This document shows, in pieces, positions 11,379 to 17,736 of a stretch of DNA of 64,000 nt. The stretch is taken from the NCBI RefSeq assembly GCF_042660705.1, contig NZ_JBHSUQ010000001.1; one strand, 5' to 3'. This DNA is from Undibacterium_A arcticum. GTDB taxonomy: Bacteria; Pseudomonadota; Gammaproteobacteria; Burkholderiales; Burkholderiaceae_D. The notes beneath the pieces are model-generated. The model did no database searches, was not told the origin of the DNA, and worked only from the letters and a program-made list of their open reading frames with translations. Position 1 is the first letter of the stretch. The number at the start of each line of letters is the position of its first letter. The position numbers and the translations under genes are program-made.

Positions 11379-11840
11379 AAAATATGGCTATACGTCGGAG
11401 CTTGAGGTTAAAGATGGTCCGCCCCAAGTCTAACAAATCACTTCCTGCTTCCAGTGTATGCGTAATAAAAATCCGCCGTTATAGTTGCGGTGGCTGGAGG
11501 CAAGCGTTTGATGCCAAGACTTTCCATGGTGCGCTCAAAATGGCTGTCGCATTCACTAAAAAACTCAATAATTGACTGCGTCCGGTTGTTGACGCCTGGA
11601 AGGGGCCAAGACGGCGTTGGTGCACGGATATCTGAGGCATAACGCCTTTTGCCGCTATGTTACTTTTCGCTCACTGCGGACGAATTGGCTGTCCGGCCGC
11701 CAACATGCGATTGAGAATGGCCACCCCAATGGCCGCTTCGGTGGTTGATGACGCAGGCGCAGGCGAGGGCCAATGATCATCTTGTGGCACCCCCATCGCA
11801 GGGTGACCAGTGCTCTACGGTCAATTTTCTACAATAGCGA
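11379..11840. other. Gene-free stretch before the peptide array
   Basis: No complete gene is supported here. On the minus strand near 11700-11760 a frame reads STTEAAIGVAILNRMLAAGQPI, which has the look of the C-terminal end of an enzyme I cannot name, so this is probably a relic. The rest is low in recognisable content. Confidence 0.35.
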
Positions 11841-11864
11841 CTAATGTGTTGGGTTCTATCTGAC

Positions 11865-11891
11865 AGCTGCCATGAAATGTGTTTGGCAGCT
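11865..11891. promoter_or_regulatory. Inverted-repeat enhancer candidate (P1)
   Basis: The arms AGCTGCCA (11865-11872) and TGGCAGCT (11884-11891) are perfect with an 11-base spacer. In P2 and P3 the third base of the left arm is T and the matching base of the right arm is A, so symmetry is preserved by paired changes. The centre lies 130 bases upstream of the -24 element, a typical distance for a sigma-54 activator site. An overlapping dyad, GTGTTTG/CAAACAC (11879-11899), is perfect only in P1. Confidence 0.6.
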
Positions 11892-12006
11892 TCAAACACT
11901 TGACCTGCGGCACATCTCAAAAAGCCTCGAGAATGTTCGGCTTAAATCTAAATATTCTTATGTTTTTCAAGTACTTACGTATATTCGCGCGGTGCATGGC
12001 TTGGGC

Positions 12007-12022
12007 TGGCACGCCCTATGCT
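12007..12022 (+). promoter_or_regulatory. Sigma-54 (-24/-12) promoter P1
   Basis: TGGCACG-CCCT-ATGCT matches the consensus TGGCACR-N4-TTGCW with one mismatch. GG (12008-12009) and GC (12020-12021) are separated by exactly 10 bases. Transcription should start near 12033, about 50 bases before the first peptide ATG. The activator at 8124 is the likely partner. Confidence 0.7.
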
Positions 12023-12085
12023 CTATGTCTATCGAGCGCAACGAAATGCTCATCCAACCGGAACCAAACCTTTAGGAGAACTACC

Positions 12086-12340
12086 ATGAAATCGACTCTG
12101 ATGATCAAAGACCTGTCCCTCGACAAAGAACTCGACGGCCGTGAAATGTCTGCCGTACGCGGCGGTTTTAACGCCACCAGTATCGGCAGCTTCAACCAGG
12201 CTGCTATTCAAGGTGGCGGGTTTGCCAGCCCGAACACGCAAGTCGGCGTGTTTACCCCGGTCGTGACCAATACCGACGTCAATGTGGCCAGCCTCACCAA
12301 TGTTCTCGGCAATATGAATGCACGGCTGGCCCAGATTTAA
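12086..12340 (+). CDS. Double-glycine leader peptide precursor, copy 1
   Basis: This 84-residue precursor has a 27-residue leader ending in LDGREMSAVRGG, the pattern cut by C39 peptidases, and a 57-residue core rich in Asn, Thr, Val, Gln and Gly with no cysteine. AGGAGA precedes the ATG by about 7 bases. The core starts FNATSIG and ends NMNARLAQI, with VFTPVV in the middle. It should be exported and matured by the transporter at 5049-8127. The lack of Cys argues against lanthipeptide or disulfide chemistry. No immunity gene is obvious, so a structural, adhesive or signalling role is as likely as a bacteriocin. Confidence 0.82.
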   Translation: MKSTLMIKDLSLDKELDGREMSAVRGGFNATSIGSFNQAAIQGGGFASPNTQVGVFTPVVTNTDVNVASLTNVLGNMNARLAQI

Positions 12341-12348
12341 TGGGCCAT

Positions 12349-12397
12349 GAGAGCCGCACTTACAGGGAATCGTCCAATCCTCTGCTGTGCGGCTCTC
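12349..12397 (+). repeat. Conserved post-gene hairpin, first of six
   Basis: The arms GAGAGCCGC (12349-12357) and GCGGCTCTC (12389-12397) pair over 9 bases around a roughly 31-base loop. The same hairpin follows the other copies at 12750-12798, 13150-13198, 13550-13598, 13950-14000 and 16673-16721, with the arms unchanged while the loop varies. There is no U-tract, so it is not a standard terminator. It may stabilise or help process the polycistronic transcript. Confidence 0.65.
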
Positions 12398-12486
12398 CAC
12401 TTTACCGTTCTTGGCAATTATTGAAATACAACCTGGGTGCAATTGCAACGACATGCGCACCTAACCAAACTTTTAGGAGAACTACC

Positions 12487-12741
12487 ATGAAATCGACTCT
12501 GATGATCAAAGACCTGTCCCTCGACAAAGAACTCGACGGCCGTGAAATGTCTGCCGTACGCGGCGGTTATAACGTCACCAGTATTGGCAGCTTCAACCAG
12601 GCCGCTATTCAAGGCGGCGGGTTTGCCAGCCCGAACACGCAAGTCGGCGTGTTTGCGCCGGTCGTGACCAATACCGACGTCAATGTGGCCAGCCTCACCA
12701 ATGTTCTTGGCAATATGCATGCAGGAGTGGCCCAGATTTAA
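12487..12741 (+). CDS. Double-glycine leader peptide precursor, copy 2
   Basis: The leader is identical to copy 1. The core is of the second type, starting YNVTSIG, with VFAPVV in the middle and the ending NMHAGVAQI. Its ribosome-binding region (AGGAGAACTACC) is the same as in copies 1 and 6, whereas copies 3-5 use AGGAGAATTGAA. The protein is identical to those of copies 3 and 4. Confidence 0.82.
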   Translation: MKSTLMIKDLSLDKELDGREMSAVRGGYNVTSIGSFNQAAIQGGGFASPNTQVGVFAPVVTNTDVNVASLTNVLGNMHAGVAQI

Positions 12742-12886
12742 AGGGCCACGAGAGCCGCCCTTACAGGGAATCGTCCAATCCTCTGCCGTGCGGCTCTCCG
12801 CTTTACCGTTCTTGGCAATTATTGAAATACAACTGGGTGCAATTGCAACGACATGCGCCCCCAACCAAACCTTTAGGAGAATTGAA

Positions 12887-13141
12887 ATGAAATCGACTCT
12901 GATGATCAAAGACCTGTCCCTCGACAAAGAACTCGACGGCCGCGAAATGTCTGCCGTACGCGGCGGTTATAACGTCACCAGTATTGGCAGCTTCAACCAG
13001 GCCGCGATTCAAGGTGGCGGGTTTGCCAGCCCGAACACGCAAGTCGGCGTGTTTGCGCCGGTCGTGACCAATACCGACGTCAATGTGGCCAGCCTCACCA
13101 ATGTTCTTGGCAATATGCATGCAGGGGTGGCCCAGATTTAA
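12887..13141 (+). CDS. Double-glycine leader peptide precursor, copy 3
   Basis: The 84-residue product is identical to copies 2 and 4 (core YNVTSIG...NMHAGVAQI). Its DNA unit is nearly the same as unit 4 over 400 bases, including the changed leader region before the ATG. This marks copy 3 or 4 as the most recent duplicate. Confidence 0.82.
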   Translation: MKSTLMIKDLSLDKELDGREMSAVRGGYNVTSIGSFNQAAIQGGGFASPNTQVGVFAPVVTNTDVNVASLTNVLGNMHAGVAQI

Positions 13142-13286
13142 AGGGCCACGAGAGCCGCCCTTACAGGGGATCGTCCAATCCTCTGCCGTGCGGCTCTCCG
13201 CTTTACCGTTCTTGGCAATTATTGAAATACAACTGGGTGCAATTGCAACGACATGCGCACCCAACCAAACCTTTAGGAGAATTGAA

Positions 13287-13541
13287 ATGAAATCGACTCT
13301 GATGATCAAAGACCTGTCCCTCGACAAAGAACTCGACGGCCGCGAAATGTCTGCCGTACGCGGCGGTTATAACGTCACCAGTATTGGCAGCTTCAACCAG
13401 GCCGCGATTCAAGGTGGCGGGTTTGCCAGCCCGAACACGCAAGTCGGCGTGTTTGCGCCGGTCGTGACCAATACCGACGTCAATGTGGCCAGCCTCACCA
13501 ATGTTCTTGGCAATATGCATGCAGGGGTGGCCCAGATTTAA
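13287..13541 (+). CDS. Double-glycine leader peptide precursor, copy 4
   Basis: The product is identical to copies 2 and 3. Three identical precursors in a row suggest selection for dosage of this core rather than for diversity. Its downstream hairpin loop carries GGGGATATTCC, as in copy 6, which hints at exchange between the two arrays. Confidence 0.82.
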   Translation: MKSTLMIKDLSLDKELDGREMSAVRGGYNVTSIGSFNQAAIQGGGFASPNTQVGVFAPVVTNTDVNVASLTNVLGNMHAGVAQI

Positions 13542-13686
13542 AGGGCCACGAGAGCCGCCCTTACAGGGGATATTCCAATCCTCTGCCGTGCGGCTCTCTG
13601 CTTTGCCATTCTTGGCAATTTTTGAAATACAACTGGGTGCAATTGCAACGACATGCGCACCCAACCAAACCTTTAGGAGAATTGAA

Positions 13687-13941
13687 ATGAAATCGACTCT
13701 GATGATCAAAGACCTGTCCCTCGACAAGGAACTCGACGGCCGTGAAATGTCTGCCGTACGCGGCGGTTTTAACGCCACTAATATCGGCAGCTTCAACCAG
13801 GCCGCTATTCAAGGCGGCGGGTTTGCCAGCCCGAACACGCAAGTCGGCGTGTTTGCGCCGGTCGTGACCAATACCGACGTCAATTTGACCAGCCTCACCA
13901 ATGTTCTTGGCAATATGAATGCAAGGGTGGCCCAGATTTAA
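13687..13941 (+). CDS. Double-glycine leader peptide precursor, copy 5
   Basis: The leader is conserved. The core is a mosaic: FNATNIG at its start, VFAPVV in the middle, then NLTSL and NMNARVAQI. NATNIG and NLTSL are shared with copy 6 at 16410. Its hairpin runs directly into a 3' scar of a copy-7-like gene at 14001. Confidence 0.82.
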   Translation: MKSTLMIKDLSLDKELDGREMSAVRGGFNATNIGSFNQAAIQGGGFASPNTQVGVFAPVVTNTDVNLTSLTNVLGNMNARVAQI

Positions 13942-14000
13942 AGGGCCGTGAGAGCCGCCCTTGCAGGGGATATAGTCCAATCCTCTGCCGTGCGGCTCTC

Positions 14001-14075
14001 CTTCTAAGTTCCCTCAGCACGGCATAATCGAAGTCCACCAGATATGGAACGCATTGGTATGGCCGATGCGCTACT
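14001..14075 (+). repeat. Direct repeat with 17021-17094; 3' scar of a copy-7-like gene
   Basis: This block (CTTCTAAGTTCCCTCAGC... to GCGCTACT) is about 90 percent the same as 17021-17094. At 17021 it encodes the last codons of the seventh peptide (LLSSLSSS) and the start MERIGMADALL of the next frame. Here only the tail remains behind copy 5. A copy-7-like gene was therefore lost from the first array, probably by recombination. Confidence 0.7.
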
Positions 14076-14466
14076 CGATTCGGAGGCGCTCACCTTTATC
14101 GCCGATGGTCTGAAAGGCGCCAACGATATGGTGTGTGCCCGGCAGCTCTACGACGCAGCCAGCCGGGTTGAGCGCGCCTCCCACCTCAAGCGCGCATCGG
14201 CGCTGGCCCGGGAATTGGAAATCTCGATCGAGGAATTCTCGCGGCTCTCGCGCAGATGGTCGCCTGATTCTGAAAAGTCCCACACGGGGTCCCGCAAAAA
14301 CGACAAGGACCTGGATTTCAGGTCCTATGCCAATGAAGTATGGCGCGCCCGGTGGGATTCGAACACCACGGCCTTCGAAATCCCGGCTGTCAAACGCGGT
14401 TATAATCCTCTGCATGTCCGATTCGATCGCGCAGACTCAGCCACTCAGGCACGCTACCGCAGCTGA
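14044..14466 (+). CDS. Hypothetical protein MERIG, 3' part probably replaced
   Basis: The frame gives 140 residues starting MERIGMADALL. The first 85 or so look like a helical protein (ASHLKRASALARELEISIEEFSRL). From about residue 98 the frame runs through the tRNA-like remnant and into the cyclase start, so the native C-terminus is missing. The first 11 codons are duplicated at 17062, so the gene belonged to the peptide cassette. Function unknown. Confidence 0.4.
   Translation: MERIGMADALLDSEALTFIADGLKGANDMVCARQLYDAASRVERASHLKRASALARELEISIEEFSRLSRRWSPDSEKSHTGSRKNDKDLDFRSYANEVWRARWDSNTTAFEIPAVKRGYNPLHVRFDRADSATQARYRS
14296..14326 (-). terminator. Intrinsic terminator behind the tRNA-like remnant
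   Basis: Arms AGGACCTG and CAGGTCCT pair perfectly over 8 bases with a 5-base loop. Read on the minus strand, the stem is followed by TTGTCGTTTTT. It lies 15 bases beyond the CCA end of the tRNA-like sequence, as expected for a tRNA transcript. Confidence 0.65.
14341..14375 (-). pseudogene. tRNA-Arg-like 3' end remnant
   Basis: On the minus strand the sequence ends TTCGAATCCCACCGGGCGCGCCA, the T-loop, acceptor strand and CCA of a bacterial tRNA-Arg (GCGCCCG type). The matching 5' acceptor strand and D-arm are absent upstream, so only the 3' part remains. An extra base disturbs the T-stem. Truncated tRNA 3' ends with their terminator are typical scars of integration at a tRNA gene. Confidence 0.5.
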
Positions 14467-15505
14467 GGTTGCGGTCCTGTTCGCCGACATCGCCGGCAGC
14501 ACCAGGCTGTATCAGACGCTTGGAGATGCGCAGGCCAAGGCGATGATCGACGAGTGCCTCCGCACCATGCGCACAGTAATCGCACGCCACGGTGGACGTG
14601 TCATCAAGACCATCGGCGACGAGATCATGTGCGTCTTTCCCGACGCCGATCGCGGTCATCTGGCAGCTACCCACATGCAATTGAAGGTCGCCGCTCTGCC
14701 CATCGTGTCTGGCGTCAAGCGCGCGATCCGGATCGGATTTCACGCCGGCGCCGTGATTGAGGTGCGCGGCGACGTGTTTGGCGACACGGTCAATACCGCC
14801 GCGCGCATGTCGGACCTGGCAAAAGGTAATCAGATTATCACTACGCTATCCACCGTGGAGCGCCTGTCGCCGATGCTGCGCGAATCGACCCGGCGCATCG
14901 CCGCGCTCGCGATCAAAGGCAAGGTCGACGACATCGACGTTTGTGAAGTCATCTGGCAGGGCGGGGATGACCTGACGATGGTGACGTTGTCGAGTGACGA
15001 GGGCGAGTCCGCGGCGCAGATCGAGCTGCATCTCACTCATGGAGCGCAGAACCTGGTGCTCGACCATGCTGGCGCCAGCATCGTACTCGGGCGCGACGCG
15101 AGTTGCCAGATCGTAATCGCCGACCGCAAGGCGTCGCGCCTTCACGCGCGCATCGAGCGCCGCCGCGACAAGTTCTTTCTGGTCGATCAGAGCACCAACG
15201 GGACTTTTATCAGCTTCGCCGGCGAAGCTGAAATCGGCCTGCGGCGAGAGGAGGTCATGCTGCGCGGCCAGGGGCGCATTGTGTTCGGTCACAGCCTCGG
15301 CGAATCCGGCGACGAAACCGTAGAGTTACCGTGCGCGGATGATGCAATGGCGCGCATCGCGCCTGTCCCCCGGGCCGCTGTTGCTCGACTCTGTTTCACG
15401 ACACTGTCTAGACCCCCAGGTGCACACATTTGCGGTGGCGGTCATGATAGCAAACAGATCGGCTACGTCAGGGTATCGAGTAGGGATCAGAACACGGAGC
15501 GCTAG
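14414..15505 (+). CDS. Class III adenylate cyclase with C-terminal FHA domain
   Basis: This enzyme would make cAMP from ATP. The catalytic domain (about residues 10-185) keeps metal Asp (LFADIAGS), adenine-recognising Lys (IKTIGDEIM), the second metal Asp, GDTVN and the Asn/Arg pair of NTAARMSD. An FHA domain follows at about 220-300 (LGRDASCQI, SRLHARIE, DQSTNGTF). TATAAT at 14401-14406 sits only 7 bases before the ATG, so the mRNA could be leaderless. The last 20 residues (IGYVRVSSRDQNTER) come from a serine-resolvase relic, so the native end is altered by a transposon insertion. FHA and cNMP themes link it to the exporter operon. Confidence 0.82.
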   Translation: MSDSIAQTQPLRHATAAEVAVLFADIAGSTRLYQTLGDAQAKAMIDECLRTMRTVIARHGGRVIKTIGDEIMCVFPDADRGHLAATHMQLKVAALPIVSGVKRAIRIGFHAGAVIEVRGDVFGDTVNTAARMSDLAKGNQIITTLSTVERLSPMLRESTRRIAALAIKGKVDDIDVCEVIWQGGDDLTMVTLSSDEGESAAQIELHLTHGAQNLVLDHAGASIVLGRDASCQIVIADRKASRLHARIERRRDKFFLVDQSTNGTFISFAGEAEIGLRREEVMLRGQGRIVFGHSLGESGDETVELPCADDAMARIAPVPRAAVARLCFTTLSRPPGAHICGGGHDSKQIGYVRVSSRDQNTER

Positions 15506-15619
15506 CTCGACTGCATCACGGTCGCGCGCATCGGCATGGGGCACGGCAAGGCGCTGATCGCCCGCGGCATGGGCATCCGCCGCAAGACGCGATACAACTA
15601 CCTGGACCGACTGCCATAA
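15440..15619 (+). pseudogene. Tn3-type resolvase remnant
   Basis: The N-terminal motif IGYVRVSSRDQNTER is followed by a stop in place of Gln, then LDCI. The frame resumes with KALIARGMGIRRKTRYNYLDRLP, the C-terminal helix-turn-helix of a serine resolvase. Most of the catalytic domain is deleted. It probably belonged to the same Tn3-family element as the transposase end at 18190-18570. Confidence 0.7.
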
Positions 15620-15840
15620 CACAAATGCTGGCCCGACATACCAGTCACGCCACAACCAATGCTGCCTATTTTGGCTATTTTTCTCAACCATTCGGAAAGG
15701 TAAAAATGGCCAAATTGCAACTCATTTACCTATGACGGGACAGCGCCAGCAGCATAGCTTTAGCACGAGGTTTTCCGCGAGAGACAGGGATCAGGGATTT
15801 TGACGGATTGCGTGCATATTTGCCGATTGAGATCAGTTCG

Positions 15841-16060
15841 ATTTAAAAATTAAGCGTGCTGTTCGGCGGTATGACGCCAGCGGCATCGCGTTCGCCGTAG
15901 GCGGTTTTCGGGGCGGACAAACCGGTTTGCCCTTTCCATCGACCTTCAGCTTTTGAACGCCTTCAGGGTTGACGCCAATGCGAGATTGACCCAGAGGCTG
16001 CACTGCCCCATCTCCAATCTCCGTATTTCCGCACGTGCCAATGGCTTGCAAAACCTGTGG
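15841..16060 (-). pseudogene. FKBP-type peptidyl-prolyl isomerase relic
   Basis: Reading the minus strand across one frameshift gives GVQKLKVDGKGKPVCPP and KTAYGERDAAGVIPPNSTLNF. These match the end of FKBP domains, where AYGERG...GVIPPNSTL is diagnostic. The N-terminal half is not recognisable and there is a stop right after the match. It is a dead fragment. Confidence 0.5.
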
Positions 16061-16166
16061 TTGGGTCCACGAAATCCCGGCAGGTGGATCAATATCCGCC
16101 CGGCGTCAACACCACTCGGGGTCAAAAGGGCCTGTTGAGCTGCGAACCGGCGCAAACAAACCAATA

Positions 16167-16409
16167 CTAATGTGTTGGGTTCTATCTGGTAGTTGCCTTG
16201 AAATGTGTTTGGCAACTCCAGACACTTGACCTGCAGCACCTCAAAAAGCATCGAGAAACGTTCGGTCGAAATCTAAATATTCTTATATTTTTCAAGTACT
16301 TACGTTTATTCTCGCAGTGCATGGCTTGGGCTGGCACGCCCTATGCTCTATGTCTATCGAGCGCAACGAAATGCTCATCCAGCCCAACCAAACCTTTAGG
16401 AGAACTACC
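16167..16409 (+). promoter_or_regulatory. Peptide-array upstream region, copy P2
   Basis: This copy of P1 precedes the sixth peptide. The inverted repeat is AGTTGCC (16191-16197) and GGCAACT (16211-16217), with paired changes relative to P1. Its centre is 129 bases before the -24 GG, the same spacing as in P1 to within one base. Confidence 0.7.
16332..16347 (+). promoter_or_regulatory. Sigma-54 (-24/-12) promoter P2
   Basis: TGGCACG-CCCT-ATGCT is identical to P1, with GG at 16333-16334 and GC at 16345-16346, ten bases apart. It should drive peptide copies 6 and 7. Confidence 0.7.
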
Positions 16410-16664
16410 ATGAAATCGACTCTGATGATCAAAGACCTGTCCCTCGACAAGGAACTCGACGGCCGTGAAATGTCTGCCGTACGCGGTGGCTATAACGCCA
16501 CTAATATCGGCAGCTTCAACCAGGCTGCAATTCAAAGGGGTGGGTTTGCCAGCCCGAACACGCAAGTTGGCGTGTTTACGCCGGTCGTGACCAATACCGA
16601 CGTCAATTTGACCAGCCTCACCAATGTTCTTGGCAATATGCATGCAGGGGTGGCCCAGATTTAA
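16410..16664 (+). CDS. Double-glycine leader peptide precursor, copy 6
   Basis: This is an 84-residue precursor with the common leader ending SAVRGG. The core begins YNATNIG, has IQRGG where the others have IQGGG, VFTPVV, NLTSL and the end NMHAGVAQI. It is a mosaic of the variants seen in copies 1, 2 and 5. It lies 2.5 kb from the main array behind its own promoter copy P2 and is followed by the same hairpin. Confidence 0.8.
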   Translation: MKSTLMIKDLSLDKELDGREMSAVRGGYNATNIGSFNQAAIQRGGFASPNTQVGVFTPVVTNTDVNLTSLTNVLGNMHAGVAQI

Positions 16665-16765
16665 AGGGCTACGAGAGCCGCCCTTACAGGGGATATTCCA
16701 ATCCTCTGCCGTGCGGCTCTCCGCTTTGCTGTTCTTGGCAATTTTGGCAATTTTGGAGATACAAC

Positions 16766-17047
16766 ATGAGTGCAATTACGATCAATGACCTCCCCACAAA
16801 CCGCGCGTTGGACCGCAAAGCGATGTCGTCCATCAGAGGCGCCGACGGTGCCCCGTGGGTCTATGGATGGATCAGCCCTTTCTCTCCTGCAACCACTAGC
16901 CTCGTTCCGGTCGTCAACTTCTACCAGGTCAACAACAGCTTCAATATCGAAAAGATGATTAATCAGTCCCAGACAGTCAACATCAACAATTCGGGGGCCA
17001 ATTCGAATATTAACGCGGTCCTTCTAAGTTCCCTCAGCTCGTCATAA
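16766..17047 (+). CDS. Divergent leader-peptide precursor (copy 7)
   Basis: This 93-residue precursor has a related leader (ITINDLPTNRALDRKAMSSIRGADG). The core is different, with an aromatic stretch (WVYGWISPFSP) and an Asn/Ser-rich tail without cysteine. The cleavage site appears as RGA rather than RGG; GA is accepted by some C39 peptidases. TTTTGGAGAT gives a ribosome-binding site. It is co-transcribed with copy 6 and was formerly also present behind copy 5, as the scar at 14001 shows. A two-peptide or subunit partnership with copies 1-6 is possible. Confidence 0.72.
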   Translation: MSAITINDLPTNRALDRKAMSSIRGADGAPWVYGWISPFSPATTSLVPVVNFYQVNNSFNIEKMINQSQTVNINNSGANSNINAVLLSSLSSS

Positions 17048-17061
17048 TCGAAGTCCGCCAG

Positions 17062-17274
17062 ATGGAACGCATTGGTATGGCCGATGCGCTACTTGGGGCC
17101 GGTATTCAGCCGGCGGAATACGGGTGCGTCGCGCGCATGGGGGCTTGGTTTAGCCGGTTCAATCATGAGCGGGCTGATTTTGGGGCTTCATGCCCTGCTT
17201 TGGGTAAAAATGGCCGTTCGGTGCGAACCAGTTCATTGATCCACTTGCATAACCGTGCGGTGCTGCCGGCGTGA
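17062..17274 (+). pseudogene. Truncated duplicate of the MERIG gene
   Basis: The first 11 codons (MERIGMADALL) and the upstream region equal those at 14044, then the sequence diverges completely. The remainder has no recognisable family. This is a breakpoint of the cassette duplication. Confidence 0.4.
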
Positions 17275-17736
17275 CCGTCGCCCGGTATCGTCACCTTGGC
17301 CGTGGTCGATGGCGTGGCTGTGGCCTTGTGTTGACCTTACCCGCGCCGATATTGGCGTAGGGTCTGTCTTCCCGGACAGCATTCGTCCGATGGGCCAAGC
17401 CGCTGGCCGATCTGATCGGTAAGGACAGCTGAAATAACTCCGCCAGTAGTGCGTGATTTTAGCGTACCAAGAAAGGTAACGCCGACTCCATCGCGGATAC
17501 AACCATGCCCCCCATCAGCAGCGCTGATGCGCACCGTGTCATCAGCTGGGTTCAGGCCGCGTTCCTGGCCAGACTCAAGGGGGCTGCCGATCTGGGAACG
17601 TAAAGTCATATTCCGGGGGAATCATACTCGTCGACTTGCTGCTTTCGCTGCTGGCGTCCGCCCAACATTTGACGCCTAGTATGTTCAGTTCTGGCAGGTT
17701 TGCATGCGAGTTAAGGGCAAATTTCTACGACAGCGG
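17095..17736. other. Gene-poor stretch between cassette copies
   Basis: I see no supportable gene in this stretch. Short open frames on both strands match nothing I recognise. It separates the copy-6/7 cassette from the orphan control region P3. Confidence 0.35.

Larger units (their letters stand above)
11841..12085 (+). promoter_or_regulatory. Peptide-array upstream region, copy P1
   Basis: This 245-base region begins at CTAATGTGTTGGGTTC and ends at the first peptide ATG. Close copies lie at 16167-16409 (P2) and 17737-17916 (P3). It holds an inverted repeat (11865-11891) and a -24/-12 promoter (12007-12022), followed by a TTTAGGAGA ribosome-binding site. The conserved layout across three copies argues that the whole block is a functional control region. 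Confidence 0.75.
12063..14000 (+). repeat. Five-copy 400-bp tandem cassette array
   Basis: Five direct repeats have a period of 400 or 401 bases: the peptide ATGs are at 12086, 12487, 12887, 13287 and 13687. Each unit holds AACCAAAC-TTTAGGAGA, an 84-codon gene, a hairpin with arms GAGAGCCGC/GCGGCTCTC, and the palindrome TGCAATTGCA before the next gene. Units 3 and 4 are almost identical, which indicates recent duplication or gene conversion. Only unit 1 has the -24/-12 promoter, so the array is probably one transcript. Confidence 0.9.

Noticed and set aside
11369..11575. A 68-codon plus-strand frame after the phosphodiesterase start
   Set aside because: It begins inside the divergent upstream region, lacks a ribosome-binding site and matches nothing.
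12683..13541. Longer 152-codon plus-strand frames that extend the peptide genes upstream through the spacer
   Set aside because: The extra residues are translated spacer and hairpin. The internal ATG with AGGAGA gives the conserved leader start MKSTLMIKDL.
12050..13980. Long minus-strand frames (136-197 codons) antisense to each peptide gene
   Set aside because: They repeat only because the 400-bp unit repeats, have no family features and lack good ribosome-binding sites. The plus-strand frames carry leader motifs and ribosome-binding sites.
12063..14000. CRISPR array
   Set aside because: The 400-base repeats encode proteins and have no unique spacers of regular short length; no cas genes are present.
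14341..14417. Complete functional tRNA on the minus strand
   Set aside because: The 3' third fits tRNA-Arg, but no complementary 5' acceptor strand or D-arm exists within 80 bases, and the T-stem has an extra base.
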